A stretch of DNA of 17,786 nt from RGIG2560 sp964418385. Lineage in GTDB: Bacteria > Patescibacteriota > Microgenomatia > UBA1400 > PJMF01. The notes beneath the pieces are model-generated. The model was given only the letters and a program-made list of their open reading frames with translations. It ran no database searches and had not been told where the DNA came from. The stretch's first letter is position 1. Each line of letters starts with the position of its first letter. Positions 14,932 through 17,786 of this stretch are shown piece after piece. Both the position numbers and the translations under genes were made by a program. Location: positions 1 through 17,786 of the forward strand of contig CAYQLH010000011.1 in assembly GCA_964418385.1 (NCBI GenBank), given 5' to 3'.

Positions 14932-15936
14932 TTACACTCGCTGTCTTACGAGACTGATCAAATCCTTCATCTGTTGTGGACTCAGCCGACCGTCGTCGCG
15001 CAAAGTGATTTCACGCAAAAGCTCACCCGACTCCAGATATGGATTTTCAATCATCTTCTGGATCTTGATTTCTTCACGTTTTTGAATCCGGTCAATCAAG
15101 CGCTGTCTTTGTGCCGTCGCCAAGCGCCCATCGGCTCGTGCGGCCACCATATTGAGCAATTCACGCGTATCCATATACTGGCTATCCACGTAATTACGCA
15201 CAATTTCTTCCTCGCGCTGTTGCACTGCGCCCACCAGATCTTTCCGCTGTGAATCAGAAAGCTCACCCGTGGCAATTTTATCCAAAAGCTGTGACGCTGC
15301 CACCAAACGGTTATCAATCATTTCGCGGATCTTCACTTCTTCGCGATTTTGCAAAACTTCAATCAATTCTTTTTGCTGGCTAGGCGTGATCTCCGCCACT
15401 GCAATCATGCCCAAAAGATCCACCGCTTGCGTATTGGGATTGGCGATCATTTTTTTCAGTTTCTCATACTCGCGTTTTTGTACTTCACCCACCAAAGCTG
15501 TGATCTGATCTGGAGTTAAACGCCCATCATAGCGCGCTCCAATCTGACGCAAAAGTTCGCGTGCCGCCAAGTACTCATTGGCGATCATCTTGCGCAGTTT
15601 TTCTTCTTCCACCTTTTGCTCTTCACTGGTGCGATAAATGTCTTTTTTCGGTTTGTTACCAAAACCAGCTTGATCACGTTTTTCGTTGATGTTGGCACCA
15701 AAATCACGATTTTTCGGCACAAAATCGCCATTCATCTTGGCACCATTGCTTGATCGCGCTGGCGCTGGCACTTCACTTGGTCGCGCTGGCGCTTGATTTG
15801 CAGAAGACACCGTCGCTGACCGCTGATTACCGCCAAATTGCGGCGGCGCCATCGGCGGTAACAGATCATCGCTCTTCCCCACCGGACGTCCTTGCATCGA
15901 TCCCGCAAAACCAGTTGTCTTAAAATCGTCTGCCAT
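14932..15936 (-). CDS. Five-fold tandem helical repeat protein
   Basis: The 334-residue cytoplasmic protein has a disordered Pro/Ala/Ser-rich head (1-about 105). Five consecutive repeats of 43-47 residues follow, at about 110-156, 157-199, 200-242, 243-288 and 289-334. Each unit reads E-x-K-h-x-x-M-I-x-N, then a helix with (E/Q)LL-x-x-I, a D-G-R-L/x-x-L-(T/S) turn, and a helix ending in Q-x-R-E. I do not recognise the repeat family. It probably forms an extended helical stack used for binding. SD GAGG precedes the ATG. It is first of two genes, ahead of the secreted protein. Confidence 0.88.
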   Translation of the reverse strand: MADDFKTTGFAGSMQGRPVGKSDDLLPPMAPPQFGGNQRSATVSSANQAPARPSEVPAPARSSNGAKMNGDFVPKNRDFGANINEKRDQAGFGNKPKKDIYRTSEEQKVEEEKLRKMIANEYLAARELLRQIGARYDGRLTPDQITALVGEVQKREYEKLKKMIANPNTQAVDLLGMIAVAEITPSQQKELIEVLQNREEVKIREMIDNRLVAASQLLDKIATGELSDSQRKDLVGAVQQREEEIVRNYVDSQYMDTRELLNMVAARADGRLATAQRQRLIDRIQKREEIKIQKMIENPYLESGELLREITLRDDGRLSPQQMKDLISLVRQRV

Positions 15937-15966
15937 AACTTATTTCCTCATCTTCTTCATGTCATC

Positions 15967-15995
15967 ATTCTACACCCACAAAAACACTTTTGCAA
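15967..15995 (-). promoter_or_regulatory. Promoter of the repeat-protein/secreted-protein operon
   Basis: On the minus strand TTGCAA (15990-15995), a 17-nt spacer and TAGAAT (15967-15972). It leaves a leader of roughly 24 nt with an SD, unlike the leaderless promoters elsewhere in the window. The rest of 15973-16136 shows no gene or terminator. Confidence 0.65.
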
Positions 15996-16136
15996 GCGCT
16001 GGACCATTTTAAACTAATTTCCCATTATTTGCAAGGGGCAATTTCTTTCCAGATCATGCGTTAATATTGCGGTAATTATGCGGAAATAACCACGCTCCCA
16101 CTGCACCCGTAGATGCACCAGGCACCACACAACCTT

Positions 16137-17237
16137 TTACTTTCCCAGCACAAACTCCACCACGTCGTCTGGTTGCATCACGTAATCTCGCCCTTCCAGG
16201 CGGACTTTCCCTGCGTCGCTTGCCGCTTTCCAACCACCGCACGCCACAAAATCTGCAAAACTAACCACCTTCGCCTTGATAAACGTCTTGATAAAATCCG
16301 TATGAATCACCCCCGCCGCATTCACTGCTGTTGTCCCTTGTGGGATTGTCCAGGCACGCACTTCCAGTTCACCTGCCGTCAAAAATGATTGTAATTTCAA
16401 AGTTTGATACGCCACTCGCGCTAGTCGATCCAAACCTGATTCCTTCACGCCCAGCTCCGCCAAAAACGCCTTTTGCTCTGCTTCACTCAGACTCGCCAGT
16501 TCCGCTTCCACTTTAGCCGACACCACCACGATCTGCTCCGGAGACACTTGCAATTTTTCTGCCCAGTCCTGGATAATTTTTTCGCTCGCCACCAAATCTT
16601 CCTCGTCCACGTTTAAAACAAAAAGTTCTGCCTTGTGGGTGAGCAAGTTCAACTCCTGCGCCAAACTCAAAGCCGCCGCTCGCTCTTCATCGTTCATCTT
16701 TTGTATACAAAATGAAATATTTTGACCATTCTCCAATGTTTTCTTAAAATCTTGTATCCACGACCAACGTTGTTGGGCTGCTGGAGACACACTCCCTTTG
16801 GGCGGTGTCTGCCGGTCGATAATCTCCAGATCACTCAACTGCAATTCTGTCCGCACCGTTGCCAAATCTGCCACCGGATCCACCGGCGTATCACGGATAA
16901 TATCTGGATCCGTAAACACTCGCAACACGTGTGCAATCGCCGCTGTTGCCTTGATGTGCGACAAAAACTTATTCCCTAAGCCTTCACCTTGGCTCGCGCC
17001 TTTCACCAAGCCCGCGATATCCACAAATTCAATTGTCGCCGGCTTGAGCACGCTCGTATGTACAATCGACGCCAATTGTGCCAGGCGTTCATCTGGTACA
17101 GCGGCAATACCGATATTCGGCTCTATCGTCGCAAACGGGTAATTTGCCGCCAACGCCTGTTCACTTTTCAAAAGCGCGTTAAAAAGCGTGGATTTCCCCA
17201 CATTGGGCAGACCAACAATTCCGATTGACAACGACAT
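16137..17237 (-). CDS. ychF: Ribosome-associated ATPase of the Obg/YchF family
   Basis: The 366-residue P-loop protein has G1 GLPNVGKS at 9-16, the switch region NYPFATIEPNIG (32-43), G3 DIAG at 73-76, and the NVDE motif. NVDE replaces NKxD in this family and goes with ATP preference. A coiled-coil insertion follows, and then a C-terminal TGS-type domain (RAWTIPQGTTAVNAAGVIHTDF onward). YchF binds ribosomes and is linked to translation and stress. The start at 17237 rather than 17264 is chosen: TATAAT at 17245-17250 would lie inside the longer frame, and MSLSIGIVG is the normal YchF start. Confidence 0.97.
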   Translation of the reverse strand: MSLSIGIVGLPNVGKSTLFNALLKSEQALAANYPFATIEPNIGIAAVPDERLAQLASIVHTSVLKPATIEFVDIAGLVKGASQGEGLGNKFLSHIKATAAIAHVLRVFTDPDIIRDTPVDPVADLATVRTELQLSDLEIIDRQTPPKGSVSPAAQQRWSWIQDFKKTLENGQNISFCIQKMNDEERAAALSLAQELNLLTHKAELFVLNVDEEDLVASEKIIQDWAEKLQVSPEQIVVVSAKVEAELASLSEAEQKAFLAELGVKESGLDRLARVAYQTLKLQSFLTAGELEVRAWTIPQGTTAVNAAGVIHTDFIKTFIKAKVVSFADFVACGGWKAASDAGKVRLEGRDYVMQPDDVVEFVLGK

Positions 17238-17244
17238 ATGCCAT

Positions 17245-17253
17245 ATTATACCA
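17245..17253 (-). promoter_or_regulatory. Extended -10 promoter of ychF
   Basis: TGGTATAAT is read on the minus strand (TATAAT 17245-17250). Seven nt separate it from the ATG at 17237, predicting a leaderless mRNA. No clear -35 box. Confidence 0.65.
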
Positions 17254-17307
17254 CCAGAGGACAAAATTAGAAATGAGAAATTAAAATTAGCAACCTAAAA
17301 AGGCTAA

Positions 17308-17355
17308 GGGGCCGCTCGTCTTCACGTCAAATACAGACGTCAGACTCACGGCCCC
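17308..17355 (-). terminator. Long GC-rich hairpin downstream of the 93-aa gene
   Basis: GGGGCCG (17308-17314) pairs with CGGCCCC (17349-17355); inside are GTCT/AGAC and ACGTC/GACGT around an AAATACA loop. On the minus strand it is followed by TTAGCC and then TTTTT. It fits a terminator for the gene at 17377-17658, though the T-run starts 6 nt late. Confidence 0.6.
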
Positions 17356-17376
17356 GAAGCAGGTCCTGAAGTTATC

Positions 17377-17658
17377 CTACGCAGCGGGCAGCTGCGCGAT
17401 CTTCTCGCACAGCGCCCGCGCCTCCTTTTCGCTCAAATACCCGACAACATCGTTAGTGATCGGGGTGGTATAACATAGATCACCACCCTTCATGACGGCG
17501 AGCTCCCACAGCCCGTCGTCTCCACCGTATGAACCATGACCACGGGCCAAATTGGCCCCGTAGCCATTGGCAAAGTACGCTTCGTAGCACTCGAAGCCGT
17601 CGTGGGAACGCACTTTCATTGAAAGTACACCCTCGATACCTGCAAAAAATTTTTCCAT
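17377..17658 (-). CDS. 93-aa phage-like hypothetical protein
   Basis: The product has no signal or membrane segment. From memory, the phrases YFANGYGANLARGHGSYGG, GLWELAVMKGGDLCY and TPITNDVVGYLSEKEA resemble small proteins of unknown function common in phage genomes (ANGYG...SYGG...ELAV...LCYDTPITDDVIGYLT pattern). I have not verified this by search. Codon use is richer in C- and G-ending codons (GGC, TAC, GAG, GCG) than in the accessory genes. The SD AAGGAGGGG (17665-17673) is very strong, with 6 nt before the ATG. Large hairpins lie on both sides. Function unknown. Confidence 0.75.
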   Translation of the reverse strand: MEKFFAGIEGVLSMKVRSHDGFECYEAYFANGYGANLARGHGSYGGDDGLWELAVMKGGDLCYTTPITNDVVGYLSEKEARALCEKIAQLPAA

Positions 17659-17664
17659 TTAAAA

Positions 17665-17687
17665 CCCCTCCTTGCCCCATTTGGGGC
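17665..17687 (-). promoter_or_regulatory. Hairpin abutting the SD of the 93-aa gene
   Basis: On the minus strand GCCCC-AAAT-GGGGC (17674-17687) lies directly before the SD AAGGAGGGG (17665-17673). The CCCC arm could alternatively pair with the GGGG of the SD, so the site could switch between open and closed states. This is a prediction by eye only. Confidence 0.45.
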
Positions 17688-17689
17688 GA

Positions 17690-17755
17690 AATTTATTTGA
17701 ACCCAGCAACCGTCAACACCTATTTTCGTTGGCGGCTCTTGGGTTCAAACAAATT
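17690..17755. repeat. 66-bp imperfect inverted repeat
   Basis: TTTGAACCCA (17696-17705) is perfectly complementary to TGGGTTCAAA (17740-17749). The pairing extends outward as AATTT/AAATT past one mismatch, and inward as CCG and CAAC with GTTG and CGG. No T-run follows on either strand, so it is not a typical terminator. The remaining bases to 17786 show no supportable gene. Confidence 0.7.
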
Positions 17756-17786
17756 CTCACAGAAAGAATTTTATCAATGAAACACA

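Noticed and set aside
16054..16130. Possible RNA or terminator after ychF (GGTGC/TGCA pairings)
   Set aside because: Only short pairings, no T-run and no promoter; nothing to support a feature.
17777..17786. Start of a plus-strand gene at the right edge (ATGAAACAC)
   Set aside because: Only three codons are visible and no clear SD; cannot be supported.

Overview
The window looks like a chromosomal segment of a Patescibacteria (CPR) genome, probably Parcubacteria- or Microgenomates-like. That placement is an inference from gene style: a single-exon bacterial core set (ychF, trpS, rpsF-ssb-rpsR) mixed with many lineage-specific secreted, membrane and low-complexity proteins, TGA used as a normal stop (so not the recoded Gracilibacteria/Absconditabacteria), and no rplI after rpsR. 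No rRNA, tRNA, CRISPR array or transposase gene was seen.

Layout from left to right. 1-201: AT-rich edge with a 25-nt palindrome and a leftward promoter. 202-3203 (minus): a translationally coupled pair, a very acidic low-complexity protein followed by a coiled-coil protein. 3315-4337 (plus): secreted clan GH-A-like glycosidase, divergent from that pair. 4432-4650 (plus): promoter, about 184-nt structured RNA and intrinsic terminator, a freestanding ncRNA I cannot assign to a family. 4695-8108: an accessory stretch with three same-orientation copies of an intergenic repeat. Between copies 1 and 2 lies a membrane-anchored WG-repeat-like protein (minus); between copies 2 and 3 lies an AT-rich three-gene operon (plus). 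8113-9477 (minus): tryptophanyl-tRNA synthetase fused to a Trbp111/EMAP-II-like tRNA-binding domain. 9678-12954 (minus): operon rpsF, ssb, rpsR, S41 C-terminal processing protease, S1-type membrane protease. 13119-15936 (minus): a protein with five tandem helical repeats and a large secreted Thr-rich protein. 16137-17237 (minus): ychF. 17308-17755: a 93-aa gene with different codon use, framed by two large hairpins.

Two layers stand out. First, six promoter-proximal genes have the -10 box only 6-10 nt before the start codon, so their mRNAs should be leaderless or nearly so, while genes inside operons carry Shine-Dalgarno sequences. Second, the accessory stretch is organised by a repeat containing two GTGAGTCGTTTGTACTCC motifs exactly 32 bp apart in every copy, and the neighbouring ncRNA carries two SD-like GGAGGT motifs in one predicted loop. 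These two are the best candidates for something undescribed.

All alignments, folds and promoter calls were made by eye; no searches were run.
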